A stretch of 64,000 nucleotides of DNA from Acidobacteriota bacterium. Lineage in GTDB: Bacteria; Acidobacteriota; Blastocatellia; RBC074. The first letter of the stretch is position 1; every line of letters begins with the position of its first letter. The stretch is taken from contig JACPYM010000006.1 of NCBI GenBank assembly GCA_016196035.1, forward strand, positions 62,001 through 126,000, given 5' to 3'. The notes below the pieces were generated by a model. The model made no database searches. It was not told the origin of the DNA and worked only from the letters and a program-made list of their open reading frames with translations. Below, piece by piece: positions 44,874 through 54,228 of this stretch. A program made the translations under genes and the position numbers.

Positions 44874-46081
44874 GAGGTTTGCTCCGCCGCGACATCCTCA
44901 TCATCGCCGATCGGCACGGTGAAATGCACGCGCGTGCCGCGTCCTTGTGCGCCTGGCTCCATCCAGATGCGTCCGCCGTGAGCTTCAACAATGCCCCGCG
45001 CGATAGCCAGACCCAGCCCGCTGCCGCTGCGGCGCAGCTTCTTGGCTTCAGGCGTCGCGCGAAAGAACCGGTCGAACACTTTTTCGCGCAACTCCGGCGG
45101 AATGCCCGGCCCTTCGTCTTCGACGGTCAGTTGAATCTGTTCTGTCGCCGCCAGCACCGCGCCGCTGATGCGCACACGCGAACCAGCGGGCGCGTATTTG
45201 CAGGCATTGTCCACCAGCGTGTAAACCACCTCGGCCAACGCGCGTTCATCCGCCCGCACCAGCGGCAATTCGGGCGGCAAGGCGACCTCAAGGCGATATT
45301 CTTGTGTCACGCGCTCAGCCCGTTGCAACGCGGCAGTGACGATCTCTTCGACATCGCCCCATTGGCGCGGCAGCACAAACGCGCCTGCTTCGAGTCGCGC
45401 CAATTCAACCATGCTGCCGATGAAAGCGTTGAGCCGGTCAGCCTCTTCGTCAATCACTTCCAGCATCTCGCGCCGGTCTTCGGGCGCAAGTTTGAATGCG
45501 CCATCAGCATCAGATTCAGAGGCCGCGCGCAACTCTTCGAGCAGGGTTGTGGCCGAAGCTTTGATCGCGGTCAGCGGCGTGCGCAGATCATGGGTGACGG
45601 CGTCGAGCAAGGCGGATTTTAACTGTTCGCTGCGCCGCAAGGCTTCGGCCTGGCTGGCGCGTTCAAAGACCTCTTGCGATTCACGGTACAGGCGTTCGAT
45701 CTCGCGCCGCCCGGCCTCGGCCTCTTCGGCGCGTTGTTTGGCGCGCGCTGACAATTGCCCCACAACCAGCGCCGTCACCAGGAAGGCAAACAGCGCGACC
45801 CAATTGTCAGGATCGGCAATCGTGAAGGTGTGGACGGGCGGCAGGAAAAAATAGTTGAAGTAAAGTACCGCGACCAACGACAGCGCGACGGCGGGCCCGC
45901 TGCCCCAGCGCGTCGCAATCAGTAACACCAGCAAGAGTAAGGCCAGCGCCGCTGTCGTCGTATTGACGCGCCCTGGCATAAACGGCGCCAGCAACAGGGT
46001 GAACGTAGCGATACCGCCCACCGCCACCCAGAAACCCAGCTTCCCTTCCCGCATCAGACTGTTCAGACGGGCCAGTGTCAT
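44870..46081 (-). CDS. KdpD C-terminal-type sensor kinase (DUF4118 + HisKA)
   Basis: 403 residues. Four closely spaced helices at about 15-110 (DUF4118, NYFFLPPVHTFTIADPDNW) are followed by a linker helix, an H box THDLRTPLTAIKAS with H164, and an ATPase domain (N box LVDNACKYAP, G1 VEDEGPGIPP, G2 GSGLGLAIARG). This is exactly the C-terminal half of KdpD without its KdpD/USP input domains, which are encoded separately at 34615-35802. It overlaps the KdpE-like gene. Its own ATG overlaps the stop of a 59-codon gene fragment. Confidence 0.92.
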   Translation of the reverse strand: MTLARLNSLMREGKLGFWVAVGGIATFTLLLAPFMPGRVNTTTAALALLLLVLLIATRWGSGPAVALSLVAVLYFNYFFLPPVHTFTIADPDNWVALFAFLVTALVVGQLSARAKQRAEEAEAGRREIERLYRESQEVFERASQAEALRRSEQLKSALLDAVTHDLRTPLTAIKASATTLLEELRAASESDADGAFKLAPEDRREMLEVIDEEADRLNAFIGSMVELARLEAGAFVLPRQWGDVEEIVTAALQRAERVTQEYRLEVALPPELPLVRADERALAEVVYTLVDNACKYAPAGSRVRISGAVLAATEQIQLTVEDEGPGIPPELREKVFDRFFRATPEAKKLRRSGSGLGLAIARGIVEAHGGRIWMEPGAQGRGTRVHFTVPIGDDEDVAAEQTS

Positions 46082-46257
46082 CGTTGCTCGATTCGATAAA
46101 GATGCGTGCGCGTGCGCAGGTAAAAGGCCTTGCCCGCAATGGCGGGCGAAGCGAGAAAGCTTTCGTCCAGCTTATTCTCAGCCAGCTTTTCAAACGCGCG
46201 GCCCGGTTTGCTGACGGTAGTTTTGCCCTCTTCGCTAAAGAGCCAGCGTTTGTCCAT
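46078..46257 (-). pseudogene. Detached 3' end of the PQQ-type beta-propeller gene
   Basis: An open frame of 59 codons (start MDKRWLFSEEGKTTVSKPG, end RTRTHLYRIEQR) matches the last about 57 residues of the protein encoded at 56678-57946, with only a few changes. At DNA level 46078-46246 aligns without gaps to 56678-56846, roughly 90% identical by eye. The copies are in direct orientation, 10,600 bp apart. The upstream part of the gene is absent. The TGA overlaps the ATG of the sensor kinase (ATGA). It is a fragment left by recombination or integration, and could still be translated. Confidence 0.85.
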
Positions 46258-46310
46258 GTGTTGACCAGCTTGAAAACCGCGTGCTACTTTCTGTGTGAAG
46301 AGAAAGCTTT

Positions 46311-46715
46311 ATGTCGTTAGCCTTGTCCAGAACCAGTCAGAGAAACCGCCCGGCACAGTGCGCCATCGCACTGCTGCTGCTGTCTCTTTCGCTGGTTGAC
46401 CTGGCCGTGATTGATCTTTTTGCGCCGGAGCTTTGCGAAAGCGCAAGTGTGACGCTGGCGCAGACGGCGGCGAATGTCAGTGACGCCGAGAGCAGCGCTC
46501 AACCAAGCGCCACGGCAAGCGGCCTTCCGCTACCAAACTCGTCCGCCCCCTTGTCACTTGAGGAAGATTGTTTTTGCTGCTGCGCCCACACGCTACCAAG
46601 TGCTTATTTCAGACTCCCGGCCTTGCCCTTGCCACCTGACAGAGCCGCTTCACTGAGCGTCTTTCTTCCTACCGCTCCGCCTGCGGCGCTGTTCCGCCCG
46701 CCGCGCCGCGCTTAA
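46311..46715 (+). CDS. Small exported protein with CFCCCAH metal-type motif
   Basis: 134 residues. One hydrophobic N-terminal segment (CAIALLLLSLSLVDLAVIDLF) is followed by a Ser/Ala-rich spacer and EEDCFCCCAH (C87, C89, C90, C91, H93), then a Pro-rich tail ending LFRPPRRA. I recognise this as a small conserved family that stands before efflux operons in acidobacteria. Four Cys and a His in seven residues suggest metal capture or sensing in the periplasm. It is the first gene of the metal-efflux island; 251 bp without a gene separate it from the TolC-like gene. Confidence 0.72.
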   Translation: MSLALSRTSQRNRPAQCAIALLLLSLSLVDLAVIDLFAPELCESASVTLAQTAANVSDAESSAQPSATASGLPLPNSSAPLSLEEDCFCCCAHTLPSAYFRLPALPLPPDRAASLSVFLPTAPPAALFRPPRRA

Positions 46716-46966
46716 CCCCGCTCACTTTCCACCCATTTGCGACAGCTTTGAATGCCGCAGCGTTTTGTCGCAGCGCGGCATCAGGCTACGGCCTGGCTCG
46801 GCTTGCAATTCGGTGTACTGGAAGCGCGCGCACTGAACTGTGCGCTCACTGCCGGTCACGGTACTGACCCATACACGCAATTGCAAACCGCTCCAAAGCG
46901 GTCAGGTATTGATCCGTCAGCGCGGTGGCTTGTCCGGGTGATGAGTCATCGGCAGGGGTTATTGCG

Positions 46967-48376
46967 ATGTTCCATGCAAAGTCTATCTATCCACAACGCG
47001 CCCCAGGTTCGCGGGTGCGGCGCCTGGGTTCTGTCTTTTTGTGTCTGCTCGTTTGCCTAACGGCGACAGCATTCAGCCAGCATTTGCCGGGCGCGAAAAT
47101 AATCGTGTCGGCTGCCACTGATACGCTGCCTGAGCAGCGGAACCAGCCTTTCATTGACCCGCTGCAAGGTATGTCAGCGGCGGATTTGGTGCGCCGCGCG
47201 CTCACTGCCAACAATGAACTGGCGGCCTTTCGCCTGGAAGTCGAACGTGCCCGCGCGCGCTTGCAACAAGCCGGTTTGAGGCCGAACCCGACGCTCGATT
47301 TCGAGCAATCAAGCGGACGCCTGGCGAACAATCCCGGCGACCGCGCGACCAGCGTCGGCCTGGCGTTGCCGCTGGAAGTCGGCGGGCAACGCGGCAGGCG
47401 CATTGACCTGGCGCAAGCCGAACTGGCCGCCGTGCAAGCGCAAGTCGCCGAACGCGAACGCCTGCTGGCGGCAGAGGTGCGCAAGGCTTTCGTTGACGCT
47501 CTCAGCGCGCAACGCGAGCTTGAAATCACCGACGGGCTGAACCGGCTCGATACGCAAACCGCCAGCATTGTCGAAACGCGCGTAGGCGTGGGCGACGCCG
47601 CGCCGCTCGAAGCTAGTCTGTTGCGCGTCGAGATTGACCGCCTGCTGGCGCGCCGCGCATTGGTAGAAGGCCGTTGGCAAGCAGCGCTGTTGCGGCTCAA
47701 AACGCTGGCGGGCATGGCCCCGGAAGAAAGCTTGCAACTCCGCGCCGATTCATCGCTAACAGCGGCGGCGATGCCAGCTTCGCTTAACGAGGCGCTTGAA
47801 ACGGCGCTGCGGATGCGCCCCGATTTGCGTCTGGCGCGGCTGGTCGAAGCCGCCGCGCAGGCGGGGTTGCGGCTGGTTGAAGCGCAGGCCAGACCGTCCG
47901 TCACCATCAACACCAGGTACACAACTGATCGCACACTGACCAGCTTGCCCGCGCCGTTCACCCCGTTCCCGGACAGCGGGCGCACGCTGACGATGGGCGT
48001 CTCGATTGGGCTGCCGGTCTTTAACCGCAATCAGGGCGCGAAGGCCGAGGCGGCGACGGCGATCACGCAGGCACAGCAGCGCCGCGTTTTTATCGAAGCC
48101 GCGATTCGCGCCGAAGTCGCCAGCGCGTTCGCCCGTCAGCAGGCGGCCACGCGGGCGCTCGCCATTTTTGAGCAAGGCGTGCTGGGCCGCTCACAGGACA
48201 ACCTGCGCGTGCTGCGCGGCGCTTATGAAATCGGCGCGTTCAAAGTCACTGAACTGCTGGCCGAACAGCGCCGCCTGCTGGATGCGCAAAAAGAATTCAT
48301 CGAAGCGTCAGCCGAACGCGCCCGCGCGCTGGCCGATTTACAAACAGCGCTGGGCGTCAGCGAGGAGCAACAATGA
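46967..48376 (+). CDS. TolC-family outer-membrane efflux protein (CzcC/CusC type)
   Basis: 469 residues from the ATG at 46967 (GGGG upstream); the product then carries a signal peptide (FLCLLVCLTATAFSQ). It has two internal helical repeats of the outer-membrane efflux fold (RRALTANNELAAFRLEVERARARL and a second at FARQQAATRALAIFEQG), with RPNPTLDFE before a strand. It forms the outer channel of an RND metal pump. Stop and start of the next gene overlap by 4 bp. Confidence 0.9.
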   Translation: MFHAKSIYPQRAPGSRVRRLGSVFLCLLVCLTATAFSQHLPGAKIIVSAATDTLPEQRNQPFIDPLQGMSAADLVRRALTANNELAAFRLEVERARARLQQAGLRPNPTLDFEQSSGRLANNPGDRATSVGLALPLEVGGQRGRRIDLAQAELAAVQAQVAERERLLAAEVRKAFVDALSAQRELEITDGLNRLDTQTASIVETRVGVGDAAPLEASLLRVEIDRLLARRALVEGRWQAALLRLKTLAGMAPEESLQLRADSSLTAAAMPASLNEALETALRMRPDLRLARLVEAAAQAGLRLVEAQARPSVTINTRYTTDRTLTSLPAPFTPFPDSGRTLTMGVSIGLPVFNRNQGAKAEAATAITQAQQRRVFIEAAIRAEVASAFARQQAATRALAIFEQGVLGRSQDNLRVLRGAYEIGAFKVTELLAEQRRLLDAQKEFIEASAERARALADLQTALGVSEEQQ

Positions 48377-49782
48377 ACAACCTGAGCAACGAAACCACTC
48401 AAACGCGGCGCTACAGTCCGCCCTTTTATCACGGCGTCAGCGCCTGCCTGCTGCTGGCCTGCGCGCTGCTGCTCGCGGCCTGCAACAGCAAAGCCGAGCA
48501 GCCGGAAGCGCCCGCCAAACAAGCAGACAAACACGACGAACACAAGCCAGGCGCGGCGCAGGAAGTCGAGCTTGCGCCCGCCGCCTTGAAAGCCGCCGGA
48601 ATCGAATTTGCCGAAGTCACGGCGCGTGCTTTCAGCGGCAGGCTGCGCGTGGCGGGCAGCGTGGAAACCAATCAGTTGCAGACACAACAAGCCACGCCGC
48701 TGGTCACCGGGCGCATTGAGCGCGTTTATGCCGCGCCGGGCGAGCGCGTGAAAGCGGGGGCTGTGCTGGCGATGATTTCCAGCCCACTGATCGCGCAAAT
48801 GCACGGCAAGCTGCACGAGTCTGAAACGACGCTCGCCCTCGCCGAACGCAATCTCAAGCGCGTCGAGCAGGCCGAAAACCGCGCGGCAGTGTTGACGGCG
48901 AAGGCGCGGCTGGATGAAGCCGAAGCCGCGCTCAACCGCACGCGCAAGCTCATCGAACTGGGCGCGGGCGCGGGCAAAGACCTGATCGCGGCAGAGACGG
49001 CTTACAAAACGGCGAAGGCCGACTATGACTTTCAGGGCAATATCATGCTCAACAAGGAAATTCAGGAAGCCCGCGCCGCCGTCGAGACTGCGCGGGTGGA
49101 TGTCAGCCACATCCGCTTTGAAATGAAAGCCCTCGGCGCACCGGTGGCGGAAGACGACCACGACGACCATACGCGCGACACTTCGCTGCTGGCGTTGCGT
49201 GCGCCTGTTTCAGGCACGGTCACAGAACGCACGGTCAATGCCGGCGCGGGCATCGAAGCGGGCAAGCCGCTTTTCACCATTGCCAATCTGACGACTGTCT
49301 GGGTGATTGCCAGCGTGCCCGAAGCGCAACTCAGCGGCCTGCGCGCCGGAACCGCCGCGCAAATTTTTGCCGCCGCGTTCGGCGCTGATTCGCGCCCGGC
49401 CCGCATCAGCTACGTTGATCCGCAACTCAACGAAGACACGCGCACGGCCCGCGTCCGCCTGGAGGTCGCCAATCCCGGCGAAAAGCTCAAAGCCGGAATG
49501 TTCGTCGAGGTCGAGTTTCAAACCGGCGCGGCGATCAACGAGGGGACTGAAATCGTCATCCCTTCGCTGGCGCTGCAACGGCTGGGCGAACGCACCGTGG
49601 TCTTTCTGGCGGAAGCCGGTGAAGCCGGACATTTCACCGTGCGCGCGGTTGAAGCGGGCGGCGCCAGCAACGGCCTGACGCGCATCCTGAACGGGCTGAA
49701 AGCCGGTGAGCGCATCGTCACCAAAGGCAGTTTCACGCTCAAGGCGCAATTGCTGAAAAGCGAGATGGAGGACGAGCACTGA
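48373..49782 (+). CDS. RND efflux periplasmic adaptor lipoprotein (CzcB type)
   Basis: 469 residues. Lipobox LLAAC with C37. Lipoyl/barrel-sandwich halves near 95-140 and 260-300 flank a long helical hairpin (ESETTLALAERNLKRVEQAEN). His/Asp-rich pieces (KHDEHKPG, EDDHDDHTRD, EDEH at the end) suggest metal binding. Beta-barrel and membrane-proximal domains complete the protein. It links the inner pump to the outer channel. TGATG overlap with the pump gene shows tight coupling. Confidence 0.92.
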   Translation: MNNLSNETTQTRRYSPPFYHGVSACLLLACALLLAACNSKAEQPEAPAKQADKHDEHKPGAAQEVELAPAALKAAGIEFAEVTARAFSGRLRVAGSVETNQLQTQQATPLVTGRIERVYAAPGERVKAGAVLAMISSPLIAQMHGKLHESETTLALAERNLKRVEQAENRAAVLTAKARLDEAEAALNRTRKLIELGAGAGKDLIAAETAYKTAKADYDFQGNIMLNKEIQEARAAVETARVDVSHIRFEMKALGAPVAEDDHDDHTRDTSLLALRAPVSGTVTERTVNAGAGIEAGKPLFTIANLTTVWVIASVPEAQLSGLRAGTAAQIFAAAFGADSRPARISYVDPQLNEDTRTARVRLEVANPGEKLKAGMFVEVEFQTGAAINEGTEIVIPSLALQRLGERTVVFLAEAGEAGHFTVRAVEAGGASNGLTRILNGLKAGERIVTKGSFTLKAQLLKSEMEDEH

Positions 49783-52700
49783 TGTTGAACAAAATCATTC
49801 GCTTTTCCGTGCAGCATCCGGCGCTCATCCTGCTGCTGATTGTGCTGCTGTGTGTCGCGGGCGTTTTCAGTTTTCAACGCCTGCCGATTGATGCCGTGCC
49901 CGACGTGACCAACGTGCAGGTCATGGTGCTCACGGCAGCGCCCGCCTTGTCGCCGCTGGAGATTGAACGGCAGATTACGTTCCCGGTGGAGACGGCGATG
50001 AGCGGTTTGCCCGATATTGATGAAATTCGTTCGGTGTCGAAAGTCGGCTTGTCCGTCATCACCGTCGTTTTCAAAGAGTCGGTAGACACTTATTTTGCGC
50101 GCCAGCTTGTGCTGGAACGCCTGACGCTCGCCCGCGAACAAATTCCGGCCAACATCGGCGCGCCGCAAATGGGGCCGATTGCAACGGGACTCGGCGAAAT
50201 CTATCTGTACGAATTGCGCTCTGAACCCGGACCGGACGGCAAGCCGCTGCACGACGCGACAGCGATGCGCACGATTCAGGACTGGAATGTGCGGCGGCAA
50301 TTGCTGGGCGTGCCGGGCGTGACCGAAGTCAACAGCTTCGGCGGGTACGAGAAACAGTATCAGGTGCAAGCCGATCCCGCGAAGCTGCTGGCTTACGGCC
50401 TGACGCTGCACAATGTGCTGGAGGCCGTCGAACGCAACAACGCCAATGTCGGCGGCGCTTATATCGAACGCGCCGGTGAGCAATACCTGTTGCGCGGGAT
50501 CGGGCTGGCACAATCAATGGAGGACATCGCCAGCATCGTCGTCAAAACCGGCAAGGAAGGTGTGCCCGTGTTTGTGCGCGATGTCGCCGCAGTCGTGACG
50601 GGCGCGACGCTGCGGCAGGGCGCAGTGAGCGCCGACGGGGAAGGTGAAATCGTCGCGGGCATTGCGATCATGCTGAAAGGCGAGAACTCGCGCGCCGTCG
50701 TCCAACGCATCAAGCAGCGCGTCGAGCAGATCAAACCAACGCTGCCCAAAGGCGTCGAACTGGTTTCGTTTTACGACCGCGAGGCGCTGGTCAATCGCAC
50801 CATGAAAACCGTGGCGACCAACCTGATCGAAGGCGCGTTGATCGTGATCTTCATCCTGGTCTTGTTGCTTGGCAACTGGCGCGGGGCCTTGCTGGTGGCG
50901 ACGGTGATTCCGCTCTCGATGCTCTTCGCGGCGATCTGCATGGTCGTCTTCAAAGTGTCAGGCAATCTGATGAGCCTGGGGGCATTGGATTTCGGTTTGA
51001 TTGTGGATGGCGCGGTGGTGATGGTCGAAAATGCCGTGCGCAGACGCGCCGCAGCGCAACACGCAGGCAGTGCAGAAGCGCCAAAAGAAACCATCCTGCA
51101 AGCGTGTTTGGAAGTCGGGCGTCCGGTCGTCTTTGCGGTAGCGATCATTATGATCGTTTACCTGCCGCTGCTGAGTCTGACGGGTGTCGAAGGCAAGATG
51201 TTCAAGCCGATGGCGCTGACCGTGGTGTTCGCGCTGCTCGGCTCGCTACTGCTGGCGCTGACTTACATCCCGGCCATGCTGACGCTGGCGCTGCGCGGCA
51301 AGGTCGCGGAAGCCGAGAGCTTCGTCATCCGCTGGGCGCGGCGCGTTTACGAACCCGCGCGCGCCTTCGTCGTGCGACGGCGGCTGACCGCCGTCGCTGT
51401 GGCGCTGGCACTGGTCATTGCCAGTGGCGCGCTGCTGCCCTTGCTCGGCGCGGAGTTCATTCCGCGTCTGGATGAAGGCTCGCTGGTCATCGAAGCCGCG
51501 CAACTGCCCAGCGTCTCGCTGCCGCAATCCATCAGCGCGCTGACCGAAGCCGAAAAAGTCTTACGCACTTTTCCCGAAGTCAATCGTGTCATTTCAAAAA
51601 TCGGGCGGCCTGAAATCACGACCGATCCGATGAGCGTGGATCGCGCCGACATTTACGTGGACATCAAACCGCCCGGCGAATGGAAGACGGCGAAGACGCG
51701 CGAAGCCCTGGTAGAAAAGATGTCCGAGGCGCTGGACAAAGGCGCGCCCGGCGTGAATTACGGCTTCTCGCAACCGATTGAGATGCGCATGTCGGAACTG
51801 ATTGCCGGCGTCCGTTCCGACGTGGCAATCAAGCTGTTTGGCGAAGACCTCGACGAATTGAAGCAGACCGCCGAGCAGATTGCGCGCACGGTGAAAGGCG
51901 TGCGCGGCGCGCAGGACGTGCGGATCGAGCAAGTCGCCGGACTGCCGCAATTGCAGATCAAGCCCGACCGCGCCGCGATTGCGCGTTACGGCATCAACGT
52001 CGCAGACGTGAACGACCTGGTTGAATCGCTCGTCGCGGGCAAACCTGCCGGGCAGATTTACGAAGGCGAGAAACGCTTCAACCTGATCGTGCGGTTGCAG
52101 GAAAGCGTCAGCCGCGACACCGGCCTGATGAAAGCCCTGCTCGTGCCTGCCGCAAGTGGCGCGCGCATCCCGCTGGCGCAACTGGCCGACATCGCCGTGA
52201 TCGAAGGCCCCGCGCAGATTTCGCACGACGACACGCGCCGCCGCATCGTCGTCGAATGCAACGTGCGCGGACGCGACATCGGCAGCTTCGTCACGGAAGC
52301 ACAGTCAGTGATTGGCAAACAGGTCAAGCTGCCCGCCGGTTACTATCTGACCTGGGGCGGGCAGTTTGAAAACCTGGCGCGCGCTTCCGAGCGGCTGTTG
52401 ATCGTTGTGCCGCTGGCTTTGCTGCTCATCTTCATTCTGCTTTACACCACCTTCAAATCAGCCCGCCAGGCGCTGTTGATCTTCACCGGCATCCCCTTCG
52501 CCATCGTCGGCGGAGTCTTTGCGCTGGCCTTGCGCGGCATGCCGTTTTCCATTTCGGCAGGCGTTGGGTTCATCGCGCTCTTTGGCGTCGCCGTGTTGAA
52601 TGGCGTGGTGATGGTCGCCGCCATCAATCACCTGCGCGAAGCCGGGCTGAAACTGAATGAAGCGGTGAACGAAGGCGCGGCGACGCGCTTGCGTCCGGTG

Positions 52701-52934
52701 CTGATGACGGCGCTGGTGGCGAGTCTGGGTTTTATTCCGATGGCACTGGCGACTTCCGCCGGGGGCGAAGTGCAACGTCCGCTGGCAACGGTGGTCATCG
52801 GCGGGTTGGTGACTTCGACTCTTCTGACGCTGCTCATTTTGCCGATGCTCTACCGCTGGTTCGAGCGCGATCAAACACGGGATAAATCCCCAGGAGAAAA
52901 AGCATATGAATCGAGTTCACCGCTGGTACTGTAA
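49782..52934 (+). CDS. Heavy-metal efflux RND pump (CzcA/CusA family)
   Basis: 1050 residues, 12 helices, normal length. The heavy-metal motif DFGLIVDGAVVMVEN supplies D403, D409 and E416, equal to the proton-relay residues of CzcA. The N-terminus (VPDVTNVQVMVLT) and the GxSVI region are typical of the HME group. The methionine cluster of copper-type CusA is not obvious, so Zn/Co/Cd/Ni is more likely than Cu, but this is inference. It pumps metal across the inner membrane and periplasm together with the two preceding gene products. Confidence 0.93.
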   Translation: MLNKIIRFSVQHPALILLLIVLLCVAGVFSFQRLPIDAVPDVTNVQVMVLTAAPALSPLEIERQITFPVETAMSGLPDIDEIRSVSKVGLSVITVVFKESVDTYFARQLVLERLTLAREQIPANIGAPQMGPIATGLGEIYLYELRSEPGPDGKPLHDATAMRTIQDWNVRRQLLGVPGVTEVNSFGGYEKQYQVQADPAKLLAYGLTLHNVLEAVERNNANVGGAYIERAGEQYLLRGIGLAQSMEDIASIVVKTGKEGVPVFVRDVAAVVTGATLRQGAVSADGEGEIVAGIAIMLKGENSRAVVQRIKQRVEQIKPTLPKGVELVSFYDREALVNRTMKTVATNLIEGALIVIFILVLLLGNWRGALLVATVIPLSMLFAAICMVVFKVSGNLMSLGALDFGLIVDGAVVMVENAVRRRAAAQHAGSAEAPKETILQACLEVGRPVVFAVAIIMIVYLPLLSLTGVEGKMFKPMALTVVFALLGSLLLALTYIPAMLTLALRGKVAEAESFVIRWARRVYEPARAFVVRRRLTAVAVALALVIASGALLPLLGAEFIPRLDEGSLVIEAAQLPSVSLPQSISALTEAEKVLRTFPEVNRVISKIGRPEITTDPMSVDRADIYVDIKPPGEWKTAKTREALVEKMSEALDKGAPGVNYGFSQPIEMRMSELIAGVRSDVAIKLFGEDLDELKQTAEQIARTVKGVRGAQDVRIEQVAGLPQLQIKPDRAAIARYGINVADVNDLVESLVAGKPAGQIYEGEKRFNLIVRLQESVSRDTGLMKALLVPAASGARIPLAQLADIAVIEGPAQISHDDTRRRIVVECNVRGRDIGSFVTEAQSVIGKQVKLPAGYYLTWGGQFENLARASERLLIVVPLALLLIFILLYTTFKSARQALLIFTGIPFAIVGGVFALALRGMPFSISAGVGFIALFGVAVLNGVVMVAAINHLREAGLKLNEAVNEGAATRLRPVLMTALVASLGFIPMALATSAGGEVQRPLATVVIGGLVTSTLLTLLILPMLYRWFERDQTRDKSPGEKAYESSSPLVL

Positions 52935-53469
52935 ATCCTTCTTATGGAAGAAAGTCTTGCATGTAGGCATAGTGCCTTGGGCGCTCAAAGCACTTGATCT
53001 AGGGGAGAATGTGCTGGAAGTCGGACCCGGTCCGGGATTGACCACCGACATACTGCGCCAGCAGTTCAGCCAGGTCACGTCCATTGAAATTGACCCGAAA
53101 TTGGCTGATTCACTAAAGCATCGCCTGGCAGACACCAACGTCAGGGTGATTGAAGGGGACGCGACAAAAATGCCTTTCGAGGATCAGTCCTTTACGGGAG
53201 CGGTGTCGTTTACGATGCTGCACCACGTTCCGGCGCCCGCTTTGCAAGACCGGCTGCTGGCCGAGGTTTACAGAGTGCTGAAGCCGGGCGGGATTTTTGC
53301 GGGGACAGACAGCACTTGGAGTATGGCTTTCCAGCTTTTCCACCTGTTCGACACGATGGTCATGGTTGAGCCTGACACGTTTGGAAAGCGGCTGGAGGCG
53401 GTCGGTTTTAGAGATGTGGAAGTCGAGGTAGCCAGCAAGGTCTTTCGGTTTCGGGCTAAACGCCCGTAA
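52906..53469 (+). CDS. Class I SAM-dependent methyltransferase
   Basis: 187 residues. Motif I is VLEVGPGPGLTT (near residue 37), followed by IEIDPKLA, then EGDATKMPFEDQSF and VLKPGGIF. Its ATG lies 29 bp inside the end of the pump gene, behind AGGAGAAAA, so it is translated from the same message. The N-terminus MNRVHRWYCKS is short. Similar genes occur in metal-resistance operons; whether it methylates a metalloid, lipid or protein cannot be told. The base composition looks a little lower in GC than the pump gene. Confidence 0.88.
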   Translation: MNRVHRWYCKSFLWKKVLHVGIVPWALKALDLGENVLEVGPGPGLTTDILRQQFSQVTSIEIDPKLADSLKHRLADTNVRVIEGDATKMPFEDQSFTGAVSFTMLHHVPAPALQDRLLAEVYRVLKPGGIFAGTDSTWSMAFQLFHLFDTMVMVEPDTFGKRLEAVGFRDVEVEVASKVFRFRAKRP

Positions 53470-53555
53470 TGCCCTCGCTGTACTGGCATACACGCGGCTT
53501 CCTATGGCGGCGACGGTTGTAGGAACAGCCTTCCGAGTTTGAAGAGGTGATAAAG

Positions 53556-54194
53556 ATGAATCAACAGCTTGCTGAAACCGTAGTTGATGCACGCGCCCCT
53601 CTCGTGGCGCGCGGTCGTCGGCTTGAATACTTCACCATCATTTGGAACTGCCTTGAGAGCATCGTTGCCATCGGCTCAGGGCTGCTCGCCGGGAGCATTG
53701 CGCTCGTGGGCTTCGGCATTGATTCGTTGATTGAAAGCTCATCGGGCGCAGTCCTTCTCTGGCGTCTCCGTGACGGGGAGAAGGGGGAGCAGAGAGAACG
53801 CACGGCGTTGAAATTTGTCGGCGTCAGTTTCCTGCTGCTGGCCGGTTACGTCACCTTCGATGCGGCGAAGTCGCTCATCCGGCGCGAACCTCCCCAAGCA
53901 AGCTATATCGGAATCGGCCTTGCTCTGCTGTCATTGGCGGTGATGCCACTACTTGCCAGAAAGAAACGTCAGGTAGCCGCGTTGCTCAACAGCCGCGCTC
54001 TACAAGCTGATTCGAGACAGACCGATATTTGCGCTTATCTCTCGGCGATCCTCATTGGTGGCCTGCTGCTCAATGCGCTGTTCGGCTGGTGGTGGGCTGA
54101 TCCGCTATCGGCGCTGGTGATGGTTCCGATTATCGCCAGGGAAGGTTTCGAAGCATTGAAGGGAGAGACCTGCTCAGATTGCCATAGTCATTAA
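53556..54194 (+). CDS. CDF-like (TMEM163-type) cation transporter
   Basis: 212 residues from the ATG at 53556 (GAAGAGG upstream; a GTG at 53547 is an alternative). About six helices. Metal-site helices are FGIDSLIESSSGAVLLWRL and ADSRQTDICAYLSAIL, the two Asp-containing helices of the cation diffusion facilitator fold. The C-terminal cytoplasmic domain is lacking; it ends in CSDCHSH, a possible metal ligand set. It is followed by a full CDF gene, a pairing that suggests Zn or Cd handling. Confidence 0.85.
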   Translation: MNQQLAETVVDARAPLVARGRRLEYFTIIWNCLESIVAIGSGLLAGSIALVGFGIDSLIESSSGAVLLWRLRDGEKGEQRERTALKFVGVSFLLLAGYVTFDAAKSLIRREPPQASYIGIGLALLSLAVMPLLARKKRQVAALLNSRALQADSRQTDICAYLSAILIGGLLLNALFGWWWADPLSALVMVPIIAREGFEALKGETCSDCHSH

Positions 54195-54228
54195 ACTGTG
54201 ATTACGAGCACTTAACTGAAAGGAACCG

